A stretch of DNA of 64,000 nt from Clavelina lepadiformis (Eukaryota > Chordata > Ascidiacea > Aplousobranchia > Clavelinidae). The stretch spans positions 19,902,001 to 19,966,000 of the forward strand of contig NC_135240.1 in NCBI RefSeq assembly GCF_947623445.1. Reading direction: 5' to 3'. The notes beneath the pieces were generated by a model. It was not told the origin of the DNA, ran no database searches, and saw only the letters and a list, made by a program, of their open reading frames with translations. The translations under genes and the position numbers were made by a program. This document shows positions 12,313 to 23,658 of this stretch, piece after piece; position 1 is the first letter of the stretch, and each line of letters begins with the position of its first letter.

Positions 12313-15300
12313 TTAGGCACCTTCTCCATTTACATTGTTGGTTTCAGATTCTTCCTCATTTAAGTCACCCCCCTCATATTCATCTTCTCCCTCATCTGAT
12401 GACACCTATATAGTATAGTGTTCGTTAAAAAAGCTATCAGTGACGATAAAACATCATGCTGAAAACTTGCTTACTCCCTTAATTTAAGATTTCTGATAAC
12501 TAAAATGATTTAATGCACCCCTTCAGCTCAAAGAAAATGAGGTTTCATTCAGCTTTGCATTCGTTTTGCTCATATTTTTAAATGCCTATCGTGCTCAATG
12601 TATTCCCTTCATTCATTAATATTTAATAAACAAAGTCATGATTTAAACTTGAGGCCCTATGCCTTCACTTATATGGGATGTAGCATTGATGTAACGTCAC
12701 ACAAACCTCAGCTCCAAGACCTCGAAGTTTCTTTTTGTAAGTACTCAGCTTTTCTTCCTGATCAGACAACAAAATTAAGAGATCATCTTGTTCTTTCTTG
12801 ATGGTTTCACAGACGGAATTGCTTTCTATGTACTTCGCAACATGCTCTGATGCAGTCTTTTGTAGTTCTTCAATTTGATTTTCAGCCTCAGCTAACTTTT
12901 GCTTCAACGATGCATTTTCCTCCTGCAAAAGCAAATTTAAATAACATAGCTCACATTCTTATTAACTGTTATTGTAGTAAATGCTTGTAAACTAGGAAGA
13001 CATCATGACAACGTTTTTAAGTTACCAGTACAACTTCGTACTTAATTTTTTGTAAATTTATTTATGTGAAAGAGCCATATACGATAAATGAAAACAACTT
13101 AGTTTAAATGGCAACACTTAGATATAACGTACTAGCACTGATATGACTGACATGTGCCAACTATGAAATATTACATGCAGGTGCTCACATGCTGAATTAC
13201 AATTACTTTGTGTTCAGTTACACAGCGCAAAAGTTACTACACAATAAAGATACGAGCACCTTGATCTGATTTTTTTCCACTACTGCACAGTCTAGTTTAT
13301 GCTTGCTGTCAGCTAGTTGTGATTGCATAGCAACTTTTTCAGCAATTAACGCGTCACTTGCTGCATCAGCCTGTAATTATAAATGCTCTAGACACCATGG
13401 AATTATCCAGAAAAAGCTACTGCAATAACAAGCATCAACTGAATCAAATTCTACCTGCTGCACCACAGCACTAGTACTTGCATTGGTCATTTTTGCTAAT
13501 TCTTCTTCTTTTTCTTTCAATGTTATGGACAATCTATTCAGCTGTGTTAAATATGTAGCAAGTTGAAATTATAGAAAAAAATTATATTTATAAAAAACAA
13601 CAAAGTAATAAGAAATTTTTACCTCCTGCTGCATTGATATAATGTCCTTTTGTGACTTCTCATCAGCACTGGGATTTTCAGATAGCTTGACATCACCCTG
13701 CGCTTTCTGTAAAGATCATGTTAGTTGTAGAATAATCGATGTAAAATATCACAAACTACAGCCTTTATTGACCAACCAATTCACTGATTGTTTGTTGGCA
13801 AGATTTTAATTCATTATCCTTGGCAATGATTTGCTGGTTGAGATCGTCAATTCGCTTGGTCATGACTGCTGTGGTTTCATCACCCGAAGTACCTGGTATA
13901 AGAATATAAATGTAATAATCTAAAATGCTAACTTCATCGTGCTACATTTTTAGCTTTGAGTTAATTTATTTGACAAATTTCGCTGAAAACCTCAAATGCT
14001 TTGTCGTTTTTGTTGTTGTTTACCTTGGGTAAGTTTGAGAAGATTGTATTGGTCTTTCAGCTGTTGGACTTGGGCATCACGTTCTGATAACAGTGATGCT
14101 GAAGATGTTAAATCTGCCTCAAGTTTATTGCATTTTCCCTTAAATGCTTCCAGTTTGCTATCCTAAAATAGTATTTAATTTAACTTATTGGAGACAGAAC
14201 CAGGGAAGTTAATTGCAGAGAAATATTTAACAAGGAGCCCAAGGGTATAAACAGCAATAACTAATGAAAGAGAAATATTTAGCATAAATTCAATTAAGTA
14301 ATATTTAGTAATTTCGCAGAAACTACATCATTGAAAACTTTACAAAACCATTTTTAACATCTCTTCACACCATTATAATTACTAGCGAGAAATTATACTG
14401 CAGTTGTTTCAACATTGTTTCACACTTTGTTTTGTATAGCACTCAAACTTTGCTTGCTTGCTTGCTTACTGTCTATATATCCTAGTTTGAAATCTGTTAC
14501 TGTAATGTTAATATGCCTCACCATGACGTTGTTTGGAAGTTTGATTTTATCAATACAAAACTGAATATAATTTATGTAAAGTTATCGCAAAATTAATATT
14601 TAAAATATTATCAATATTATAATTTATATATTAATATTAATTTATAAACCTGCTCTCTTATTAAGGTCTTATATTCGTTGACGATTGAGTCATGTGCTTT
14701 CATGGCAGCTTTTACTTCTTCTTCTTTCTTTACATCTTCCAGATTTGATACAGTTTTTATAATGACATCTGAAAAGACGTAAGTTGTTGTCATACTCTGA
14801 TCAAGTGATCATGCAGACAACTTTTTAGGTTATCCATGAACGCCAAACATACCTTCTTGAGTCTTAAATAATTTTGCAAATGTGTGATTGAGCAACAAAT
14901 GGTCAGGTTCATCAGCAGAAGGTTGAGGTTTTTGCAAAGCTTTTGTATAGATATCATGTTGAGGTACACAGTTCAATGCATCACAAAAGCGTTCTATTCC
15001 TACTCTTGCTACGATTAGTTCAATGAGAGATTCCCTTAGAGAAATGTTAAGAAAATAGATATGATAAGAAGGAAGTTTTTACATAAGTTTAAAATTCATA
15101 GATGTTCATAAATTTACTTTTCAACTAAATATCCTGAGTGCTTTTATTATGCATGAATGTATATTTTGTATGTTAACAACAAACTGTTTACTAACTTCCG
15201 ACTTACTTAGTGTATTGAGAAACAGACCCATCGTTATCAATAATGCAGATACCAAGAAGAAGCGCACATACGCCGTGCATGACAAACTCTAGGTCTGTTC

Positions 15301-18300
15301 CATTTTCTGCAACTTGACTCAAAAGCTTATTCCAGGGTAGCAGTTAAGGTCATATAAAGAAATTGAAATGTTTTTTCATAATTTTGAAACACAAATAAAT
15401 GTAACACAAAACTGAAGGATACAAATGAAACAGTAGTGCTGTTGTCCAAGAAATGAGATACAGCAACAGGACAGTTTGTTAACCATCCACACAATAAACA
15501 AAGTAAGCCAACTCGAGTTTGAAGAAAAGTTGTCTACAAAAGAGTACAAACATTATCAAAGAATAATCCTTCTACAAATCAATTTATAAATTTAATCTGA
15601 TTAATTATAGTTACTATAAAATTTACAAAATAAGTTAAATGTTAGACAAGTGATAAAGAAATACATTATACATGTCTGGATGTCTAGTTATCCAATACAT
15701 AACTCAAGATACTATCTATTACTGACCTGGTGAACAATGTTTGTAATCTGCCTTATAAGAGTAATAGGAGGATTTCCTGGAGCAGTTGCTAGTTGAACCC
15801 TCAACAGTTGGTGCTTTGCATCATTATTCGAACGTAAAGCATGTGATAATGCAGTGGCAGCCAACCAGTTTGTGAGCGAATCAGAAACCGAAAAAAGACC
15901 TCCACAGAGAAGCTGCCCAACTGATACATCCTGAGCTGGAAACACATGAAAAGTTTCATATTACAAGTTCACTTGTGTGGACCCATGTAAGAAGTTTTTA
16001 TTTAGTTAAGATTTTAAGTTAGAAGTAACTTACGCTCAAGTGAAGAGGGCAATAATGTACTGATTATCTGAGACTGTCCCATAGCATTCCTGTGAAGCAT
16101 AAAGTGTAAATGAGACAAACAAGTCAAAGAACAATACCTGTTTCTAAAAGTCAGCATATTTGTAATATACATAAATGTGTAATTTGCGCAAGCAAATTTA
16201 AGCGTATGTGTGTCTGCTCCCATTCACAAACCGTACGGAGCTTTTTAACGGCAGGATCTCAAACGTCAAAATTTTACTGGAGATAGAATATAGTGGTCCG
16301 ATCAAGTGGGAGCAATAAAAGCCAATAATATAAAATAAATTGAGGAATATAATTCAGAAATAGGACAACAAATTGGCTAGCAAATTTGCCACCTAGCAGA
16401 TGCAGTTTTATTAATTCGCTTATGGCTAACTTGTGCAGAAAGCATTGGAAGCAGTACAGAACAGCACATCTCAGTTGAAAAGGTTGCTGAGCATTGACCA
16501 TAGACATCAACAACACAACCAAAGCTGGTCGAGGTGGATCCCACGGTGCCATAACAGATGCAAAATATTGTTGGTTTTCATTGCATCCTCGAATTAGTTC
16601 CGACACAGTGTTGATTGTCTGAACAAATTAACTACACTGAGTACACTTTAAAAAGCATATACTTTAATTAACTAAGCCTGTGCCTTCAGCTGTAATGAGA
16701 TGCTGTTATATCATAAGTACATATTAGTTCGACAAGATGATGGCAAAAATAATATCAAAAATTAACATACGTACCTCTGTTAGTATGTCTGTTGGGATTC
16801 CTGTAGCCATTAACAAGTCAGACAATTTTCTCAAAAGCAGGCAGTGTTGCATGGCAAGTTGGCAGGAGGAAGTCATATTTGAGGGATTCGAAGGGGACAC
16901 GAGTGTACGTATCACCTGGAATGATAAAAACAATCTTTAATGCTGTTGAGTGATTGACATATTTTTGTGTTTACGCACCTTTAACATTAAATGAAAGTTT
17001 GCATTCTTTTGCGCAGACCATGGACTTTCAGGATCGATGTCAAAAAAAGGAGTTAAATGCTGGATTAATGAACCTTCCTGTCAGTGCAAAATAGAAGAAA
17101 TAGAATTTAAAAATAAGGACTAAGCAAAAATTTACACACAACAAAGTTATAGATAAACCATAGCAAAGTATCCTTTGAGAAAATTAGTGGTATTTACTAA
17201 CTTTGAAGAACTGTTGGTTTGAAGTGTTACTTTTTAGAAGATGAAGAAGAAGAAGAAGACAATCTTCTACAACTACACCTCCATCACTAGAACCTTCCTC
17301 ACGAATAATGTTGAAAATTGATTCAAATCCATTTTCAAAAGCAACAATTTTTTGTATGTTGGAATTCCCCCGTGTGAGTTCAATGAGGGCAAGTAGAGCC
17401 TTCAAAATGAAAATATTTCAAACATAACCACATCAATGCTTGAAGAATCTGTTAATCTGGAAATAAATCTGAAGGTCTGCAAAACTGCTTCTTACATCAT
17501 TTCGAATAACTTCTCTGCTCTCGGCAAGTAAATCCATCACTCTTGATATTCCTGCCATAAAGACAAGATAAGTCTGAAAAAGTCTGCAACAATAGAATTG
17601 ATCCAACCAACTCACCCATCGGCATAATAAGGATTATTTGTTGAAGTTCATTTGGCTTTCCTCTTAGTAATGATGTTAAAAGACGAACTGCAGCCCATCG
17701 TGCAGCAAAACTATCCTTTTCAATCATGTTCAATGCAAGAATAACATTCTCCTATAGTAATAGTATTGAAGGATATAAAAAAGGCAGAAGTAGTTAATTG
17801 TACCTCAAACTATAACTTAGTTTGTAACTTACAGTCACTGCAATAAAACTTTCAATAAATGTTAAGATGGTTTCTGGTTGAGCGACCATGTCTCCTGCAT
17901 TAAAATATGTTGTTCAAAAATGTGAAACGACAATGAACCCAAGTACCCAATTATATACTATTGAATGCCAATGTCACTACTTAAACGGTACAACACAGCA
18001 AGATAAACCTAAATTCATAAAATTACATTAAATTACACAATACCAATCCCTATTTCTAAATTTTTTAGCTAAGAGCAAATGTTATTAAAATTTTGTACAT
18101 AACGTATACTGGTACTAAGTAAACATAACCAGTTTAAATGGTGAAACAAGCCCTGACCTTCATCATCAACATCAATTGTTGATAAGTTAAACAAAGTTTC
18201 TAATGCATAAGCAATTATTTCATCATCATTTGAATCACTTCGCAATACTTCAATTAAATGTGGCAGTGCTTGAGAACCAACTTCCACACGATATTTCTGC

Positions 18301-18800
18301 AAGTTCACAAGATATAGTCAAATTAACCCACAATATAGATAACCAGTGTACCAAAGCAGTGTGTTTAATTAATTATTTTGGTAAAAGCTGGTATTTTTCA
18401 TTTTGCAGGTGGGACAGTTAAGCAATTATAGTTTGCTGAGTCAAGCAAAATAACTGCATGTGCTATCTTAGATTGCGTTGTACAACTTATATTTTGTCCT
18501 TTTACTTTTTCTACCTTTGATAGGGACTTAAGAGCTCTCACTGCATCTCTTCTGTCATCCAGAAGGGTTGAAGAAGACACTCTGTCACAAAGTCGACCAA
18601 CCTGTATCAATGAAAATATTATAATGGTTGTCAAAATCTACAAGTTCAAGACAATGACTACGGTACATATTAGAACTAAAGCACTACAAAAAACAGCGTA
18701 AAACTATGAAAAAATTTGACTACTAAAATGCTCATACAGTTTCAGCACCAGATGGCATTGCATCCTCTGTGCCCTTGACAAAAGATTTGATGTAATTCAT
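12313..18800 (-). CDS. USO1: USO1 / p115 general vesicular transport factor
   Basis: Twenty-three exons from the start at 18800 to the stop at 12313-12315: 18800-18738, 18601-18515, 18296-18158, 17894-17833, 17751-17616, 17551-17496, 17399-17202, 17077-16979, 16915-16775, 16618-16431, 16089-16034, 15935-15727, 15533-15423, 15325-15207, 15034-14853, 14768-14650, 14162-14024, 13892-13777, 13706-13623, 13541-13455, 13370-13260, 12922-12707, 12405-12313. They total 936 codons plus stop, close to the human 962. The N-terminal armadillo head is clear: LCDRVSSSTLLDDRRDAVRA, ENVILALNMI, PRPALVVLLMSMV, FQLRCAVLYCFQCFL, GQLLCGGLFS. A coiled-coil tail follows, with KKEQDDLLILLSDQEEKL near the end, then the acidic C-terminus. 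p115 tethers COPI/COPII vesicles at the Golgi and promotes SNARE assembly. The acidic tail binds GM130 and giantin in vertebrates. Confidence 0.96.
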
Positions 18801-18824
18801 ACTTTTTATTTTACTTTAAAATTC

Positions 18825-18840
18825 CTAAAGAAACAAAAAA
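18825..18840 (-). promoter_or_regulatory. 3' splice acceptor 24 nt upstream of the USO1 start codon
   Basis: Read on the minus strand, TTTTTTTGTTTCTTTAG precedes 24 nt and then the USO1 ATG. It is a textbook polypyrimidine tract plus AG. It lies only about 188 bp after the MCM9 stop codon, so the 5' exon would have to come from a trans-spliced leader or from within or beyond MCM9. Confidence 0.6.
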
Positions 18841-19012
18841 ATTTACTTTAAAAGCGATGGTGGAAAAACGAACAATGATACCAAATAGGCAAATAAATCA
18901 ACTTAACTGAAACTCAGCAGTGAATAAAAAACATGGCAGAGCAACGAAATATATGAATTAAGAAAAAATACATTCATGGGAAATGTTAAGCATAAAGCAA
19001 TGCAAAAATATA

Positions 19013-21916
19013 CTAGAAAAAATCTAAATCATTGCTCATTTCTTCTATCACACATGGATCGAGAGTAAATGAAAATGTTGGATTAGCTTGTTTTTTATCA
19101 CTTTTTTTTAGATTGCTGAACCCATCTGACTTGGTTTCATTTCCAAAGTCGAATTCAGAATCATGTGAAAATGCAAATTTGGCTTCAGAATCGGGAAGCC
19201 GAAATATGCTAGAAGCTTGGTTTGTGATGGAGCTGGTGACTGAAGTTGGACAGGGCAATACGTGTGGCACAGGATCTTTAGTAGAAAAATTTGATTTTAT
19301 ATTCCATTGATCTTCTGCTTTAAGCCCAGAAAAAGAATTTCTGGAAGATTGGCTAGCAGTCTGCAATGTTTCCATAGAAAATAATGATATTTGAGACTGT
19401 GGTAACAAATCGATGTTATTATGATTATTTGTAGCATCACTGGAATGATGGGAGGTTTTCATACACACCAAGTTTTTATCTTGGTCACATATTTGGTTTG
19501 ATGTTGTACAAATTACTTTTGCAGGAAAGGTTTCTTGCTTCTTAAAGAAATATGATACATTTGAAGATTTTTCGTTCAAAACATCAGACTTTCTCTTTTG
19601 GGTAGATGCTCTTGGAGTAGACTGCTGATTTTCCAACGAATTTTGAGAACCTGGCTTTATTTTGAATAAAGAACTCATATTGACATTTTGCATGTCATCA
19701 ATTGCTTCACTGTTAAATTGATGACATTGTAATGAAATATTTTTTTGAGACTGACCACCGTTTACACTTGGTTGATTAGAAGGGGTCTGTGAAACAACAT
19801 TGTCCTTACACTCATAGTTTGTTGACAACACAGAATGTCCAGTTTGTTCGCAAGCTGATGCAGCTTTCGGTACTGTTGGTGCTTTTTGCCCATGTTTATC
19901 GAATAGATGTTCTAAACTAAGACACTGAAGTACAAGACGAGAGTGTTTCTGATATTCTACATCTGCATCTTTAGGAAAACATGAATGCAAAATACTCCCA
20001 GTGGGCAACAATGAACCTCCTTGCATGGAAGATTCTACAACAGTTACAGTAGCAATAGCATCTTGAATGGTGACTACATTTCTAAACATAAGTCGAGCAT
20101 GTGCTTCTGACAATCGTATAAGACTTTCCAACAAGCGAATAGTAGTGCGAGCAGCATTTCGTGAGTTGGACTGTCTGTGACAGCGATAGTATGCACGCAG
20201 CACCTGATCAGCTTCACTGGAAAGGGATGGTGTCAGTTGACGTATAATGCCAAAGTAAGCTTGCATTTGGTCTAAACTCCATAGCTCTGATTGATTCGTC
20301 TTTTGATCTGCATTACTTTTACCTGTAAGCAAGTAGTCAGCAACTACCGAGTCCCAATGAGCATTTTTGACATCCAACAACACAAGAACCAAATCAAAAC
20401 GACTGAGTAAAGGGCTAGCCATGGCTATGTTCATGGAAACACTTGATGCCTCATCATACTTGCCAAGCTTGGGATTTGTGGCAGCAAGTATGCTTGTCCT
20501 TGTGTTAAGCTTACACACTAAACCTGCTTTAGCAACACTAATAGTTTGTTGTTCCATGGCTTCATGTATTGCAGAACGATCTTGTTCTTTTATTCCAGAA
20601 AACTCATCAATGCAACAAATGCCACCATCAGCTAGAACCAAGGCACCAGCCTCCAATGTCCAATGGGGTCCATCACGTATTGCACTTACTGTAAGCCCTG
20701 CACTGCTTGAACCAATTCCTGTCGTCAATACAGAACGAGGAGTAACTTTTGCAGCATATTTTAAAAACTGGGATTTCCCAGTACCAGGATCACCCACCAG
20801 TAGTAAATGACACTCTCCGCGAACCCTGGAGCCAGTAGAATCAGTACGTGGAACTCCACCTGCAAGTACAAGTGCAACTGCTAGTTTAACAACATAAAGC
20901 CCATATACTTGTGGACACAATGAAGCAAGAATATGATTTCGGGCCGCCATGGGGGAATGGCCATAAGCTGCCCAAAAACATTGAAATTCATCTTGCAGCT
21001 CGTCAATATCCAAACCTTTAATTGTAGATCGCCGGTCATTGCACACCTCGACATTGTTGGCTTTTATAACTAGTTCTAAGTCACATGGTTTCCCAACTGA
21101 CACAGTATGCCATCGACAAGCAACTGAACCAAATATTACCACGTCGTCACCTGGTTTGCAACTGTCAACCAAATCATCTTCCAGAACTATTGTCATTGAC
21201 CTGGGAATAGTGCCCATTGATAGCTTTCGAACTTGTTCTTGGACACGTATTTCTTGATAGTCCTTGCATTTTTTGGGGCCTGTTGTTCCATCATTACCAG
21301 CAACAACAACAAATTTCTTACCTGTACAGTCAGTAGTGACAGGACAGGTTTGAGGAGTAGGCACAGCATAATGAAGTTGAAAATCTGCTTGTAATGAAAA
21401 AACATTTTTACATCTGTTGCACATATACTCCTTTTTAAATTCAAGAATTTTTGCAGAACTTGTTCTTATAACAGTGCCTTCGAGTGCTAAAAAACAACCA
21501 ACATCTTTTGCTTTTGGCACTCTGTCTCTCCATATTTCACTGCATGAGGGAAGTTTTACAAAGCGCACATGCAAAAATGGCTTCAATGACATGTGCTCCT
21601 TCAAACAATGTGTACCATATACAATGTACATAGCTGCATGAAAAGCTCGATTAAACATTTTTAACATTGATTCTGACTGAAAGAATAGGTGGTCAGTTAA
21701 GTTGACACAGTTTTCCAGGAGATCCGCTCCGTCTATTTTAATCGAATAATGGACATTATTTTCTTCTTCCAGTAAAAAGCGAACAACGTCAGCAATATGC
21801 TTTTCTAAAATATATTTTTTAAATAGTTGAAAATTTTCATCACTTTCCTCTTGATGTAAAAAACTCTGTGATGATGCTGAGCTTGCAAACAATAAACTAC
21901 TTTCGTTGCTAGCCAT
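19013..21916 (-). CDS. MCM9: MCM9, DNA helicase MCM9; intronless here
   Basis: One uninterrupted 967-codon frame. Residues about 165-197 carry the MCM zinc-binding cysteines (CNRC, then C191 and C197). The block KVLEF-like/YMCN and QEIRVQEQ.RKLSMG.IPRSM is MCM9-like. The AAA+ module has Walker A GDPGTGKS at 375-382, Walker B CCIDEF at 434-439, sensor 1 LAATNP at 477-482 and arginine finger SRFD at 505-508. RNAARTTIRLLESLIRL and VVESSMQGG follow. The C-terminal 300 residues are low-complexity and divergent, as in other MCM9 proteins, ending acidic/aromatic. MCM9 works with MCM8 in homologous recombination and mismatch repair. The start at 21916 follows an acceptor by 14 nt. The single-exon structure contrasts with the 23-exon neighbour and could reflect intron loss or retroposition. 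Confidence 0.96.
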   Translation of the reverse strand: MASNESSLLFASSASSQSFLHQEESDENFQLFKKYILEKHIADVVRFLLEEENNVHYSIKIDGADLLENCVNLTDHLFFQSESMLKMFNRAFHAAMYIVYGTHCLKEHMSLKPFLHVRFVKLPSCSEIWRDRVPKAKDVGCFLALEGTVIRTSSAKILEFKKEYMCNRCKNVFSLQADFQLHYAVPTPQTCPVTTDCTGKKFVVVAGNDGTTGPKKCKDYQEIRVQEQVRKLSMGTIPRSMTIVLEDDLVDSCKPGDDVVIFGSVACRWHTVSVGKPCDLELVIKANNVEVCNDRRSTIKGLDIDELQDEFQCFWAAYGHSPMAARNHILASLCPQVYGLYVVKLAVALVLAGGVPRTDSTGSRVRGECHLLLVGDPGTGKSQFLKYAAKVTPRSVLTTGIGSSSAGLTVSAIRDGPHWTLEAGALVLADGGICCIDEFSGIKEQDRSAIHEAMEQQTISVAKAGLVCKLNTRTSILAATNPKLGKYDEASSVSMNIAMASPLLSRFDLVLVLLDVKNAHWDSVVADYLLTGKSNADQKTNQSELWSLDQMQAYFGIIRQLTPSLSSEADQVLRAYYRCHRQSNSRNAARTTIRLLESLIRLSEAHARLMFRNVVTIQDAIATVTVVESSMQGGSLLPTGSILHSCFPKDADVEYQKHSRLVLQCLSLEHLFDKHGQKAPTVPKAASACEQTGHSVLSTNYECKDNVVSQTPSNQPSVNGGQSQKNISLQCHQFNSEAIDDMQNVNMSSLFKIKPGSQNSLENQQSTPRASTQKRKSDVLNEKSSNVSYFFKKQETFPAKVICTTSNQICDQDKNLVCMKTSHHSSDATNNHNNIDLLPQSQISLFSMETLQTASQSSRNSFSGLKAEDQWNIKSNFSTKDPVPHVLPCPTSVTSSITNQASSIFRLPDSEAKFAFSHDSEFDFGNETKSDGFSNLKKSDKKQANPTFSFTLDPCVIEEMSNDLDFF

Positions 21917-21930
21917 TATTTTAAGCTCTC

Positions 21931-21948
21931 CTGTCAGTAGAAATCAGA
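21931..21948 (-). promoter_or_regulatory. 3' splice acceptor 14 nt upstream of the MCM9 start codon
   Basis: On the minus strand TGATTTCTACTGACAG is followed by GAGAGCTTAAAATA and then ATG. The coding sequence itself has no introns, so an acceptor here implies a 5' UTR intron or a trans-spliced leader. Confidence 0.5.
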
Positions 21949-22089
21949 AAATAGGTAAATTAAAAAAGTCTCTGATGTACAGTATTGTTTAATTGTTTTT
22001 GACACATGAAAAGCAGTAGTGTTCTTATTTTCTTACAATGTATTTATGTTTTTAGAGCTACTTACAATCATACAAAATATTATATTACC

Positions 22090-22191
22090 GGGTCTAATGC
22101 AGAAATGCACAACTACAGGATGCATTTGCATACTAGAACCGAGCTACTCAAAGTGTGACGTCATTTGGCTGTGCACTTCTGCACTAGACCC
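22090..22191. mobile_element. Palindromic MITE, copy 1 (102 bp)
   Basis: The left end GGGTCTAATGCAGAAATGCAC is the near-inverse of the right end GTGCACTTCTGCACTAGACCC. The flanks ATATTACC and ATATTATC look like an 8-bp target duplication with one change. The interior holds a perfect CRE, TGACGTCA, at 22156-22163. It lies 174 bp upstream of the MCM9 start codon. The same sequence recurs at 22669 and 49973. Confidence 0.8.
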
Positions 22192-22668
22192 ATATTATCA
22201 TTATTTAGCCATCTGACCCCAACAGTTTTCAGCCAGAAATCATGCGTGCAACGATGCAAATTTTGGCGTACACTGAAGACACAATTCTTATTTATTTATT
22301 ATAACTTGGTGTTCAAACAACCAGATTTTCTTTGTTTATTTATGATTATAACTTGGCATGAAGATAAAAAAGTTTGGTGTACACATTAGTAAACCTCATA
22401 CATGCAGGTGTCACACTTTTCATTAAGATGTGCAATTAAGCTAAATTTAATATCTGTTGTTTTATATACATCTAAGCAAATCATAGGCTATTTAAAAATA
22501 ATGCATTGTTTAAATGTCAAAATCAACTTTCAACAATATTATACTAAGTTTACTAGCCTATTAACTGTTCAAAAAAAAAACTTTGGCACTGTTACTGGTA
22601 AAATCAGACGTGTTCTTATTACTTCAACTAGAATGTCCAGTGTTAATTTACCAACTGGTGGACAAATA

Positions 22669-22770
22669 GGGTGGAATGCAGAACTGCACAACCACAGGAT
22701 GCATTTGTATACTAGGCCCCACCTACTCTAAGTGTGACGTCATTTGGTTGTGCACTTCTGTACTAAACCC
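22669..22770. mobile_element. Palindromic MITE, copy 2 (102 bp)
   Basis: Same length and organisation as the copy at 22090, with TGCAGAACTGCACAACCACA at the left, GTGCACTTCTGTACTAAACC at the right, and TGACGTCA at 22735-22742. It sits between the divergent MCM9 and synaptotagmin-like genes. Confidence 0.8.
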
Positions 22771-23658
22771 AAAACATCGAAAGTATATTCTGCAAAAAAC
22801 AGACCCATTGCAATACTGTGACAAAATAGGTTGTCCACAACCGCAGACATCGGTGTGAAAGTTCTGCAAACATTCATTAAAAGTTTCGATCACACACACA
22901 TTTTATACTTCGTTCAGGTGTACTTAACAGTCAACACGTCTAGAACACTGGAAAGGTTTTCGGTTTCACTACGCTACGTTGCGTTACGCACCGGTAGGCC
23001 GTAGCAAAGAGATGAACGTTACCACAAAAAAAGCTCGATCATCCGCATGATGCCTTCATTTGTTGGCAGAGTAAACTGGCCAAAATGATTACTGTAGAGG
23101 TGGAGGCCGGGAGGCCGGAGGGTTGCTAGAATGGCCAGCAAGTGGAATGGAAGTAGTGAATAAAATCTTTATCTACAAGGAATGTAAAAGGTTACAAAGA
23201 CGCCCACGTGTGAAGCAGGTTCAGCAAGCCTAACCGCCCAAAATCACAGTTTCATGTTACCTGTCGCCCAGTTGTGATATAGCTTTAGTCGGACAGTATC
23301 ATCAGATTATGCTCATGCCTTCTAAAAATGATTGACAGATTTTAAAATAAAAAAATGCAACTGGCCCATGATCAATTTCAAATTTCTGATTAAAAAGTTT
23401 CATTCGTTTGCTTACGTATCTCATCGATGCAGAGCAAGTATGTACCAGTACTGGTAGTAGATGAAATTCATGATGACCAATAGAAATAAAGACGACATTG
23501 TAAGATCAGTATTATTTTGAACGTAGTACTACATACAGTTTTATGATCTGCTGCATAGTACTGTTAATACACTTTATAGCATATTTTAAAAGTTACACGT
23601 ATATACCTACTACAATGTAGCCTTTACATTTGTTTTGTTACAGGATTCCTGGGCCAAC
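22771..23658. promoter_or_regulatory. Upstream region of the synaptotagmin-like gene
   Basis: No gene is seen. The more GC-rich patch near 22975-23125 may include promoter or first-exon sequence. The acceptor TTTGTTACAG ends at 23643, 15 nt before the ATG at 23659, so the transcript's 5' end lies upstream or is supplied in trans. Confidence 0.4.

Noticed and set aside
14450..14468. CTTG tetranucleotide run
   Set aside because: Only about four units in a USO1 intron; not a meaningful repeat.
20367..20810. 147-codon frame on the plus strand within MCM9
   Set aside because: Antisense to the conserved AAA+ core of MCM9, whose codon constraint leaves the opposite frame open.
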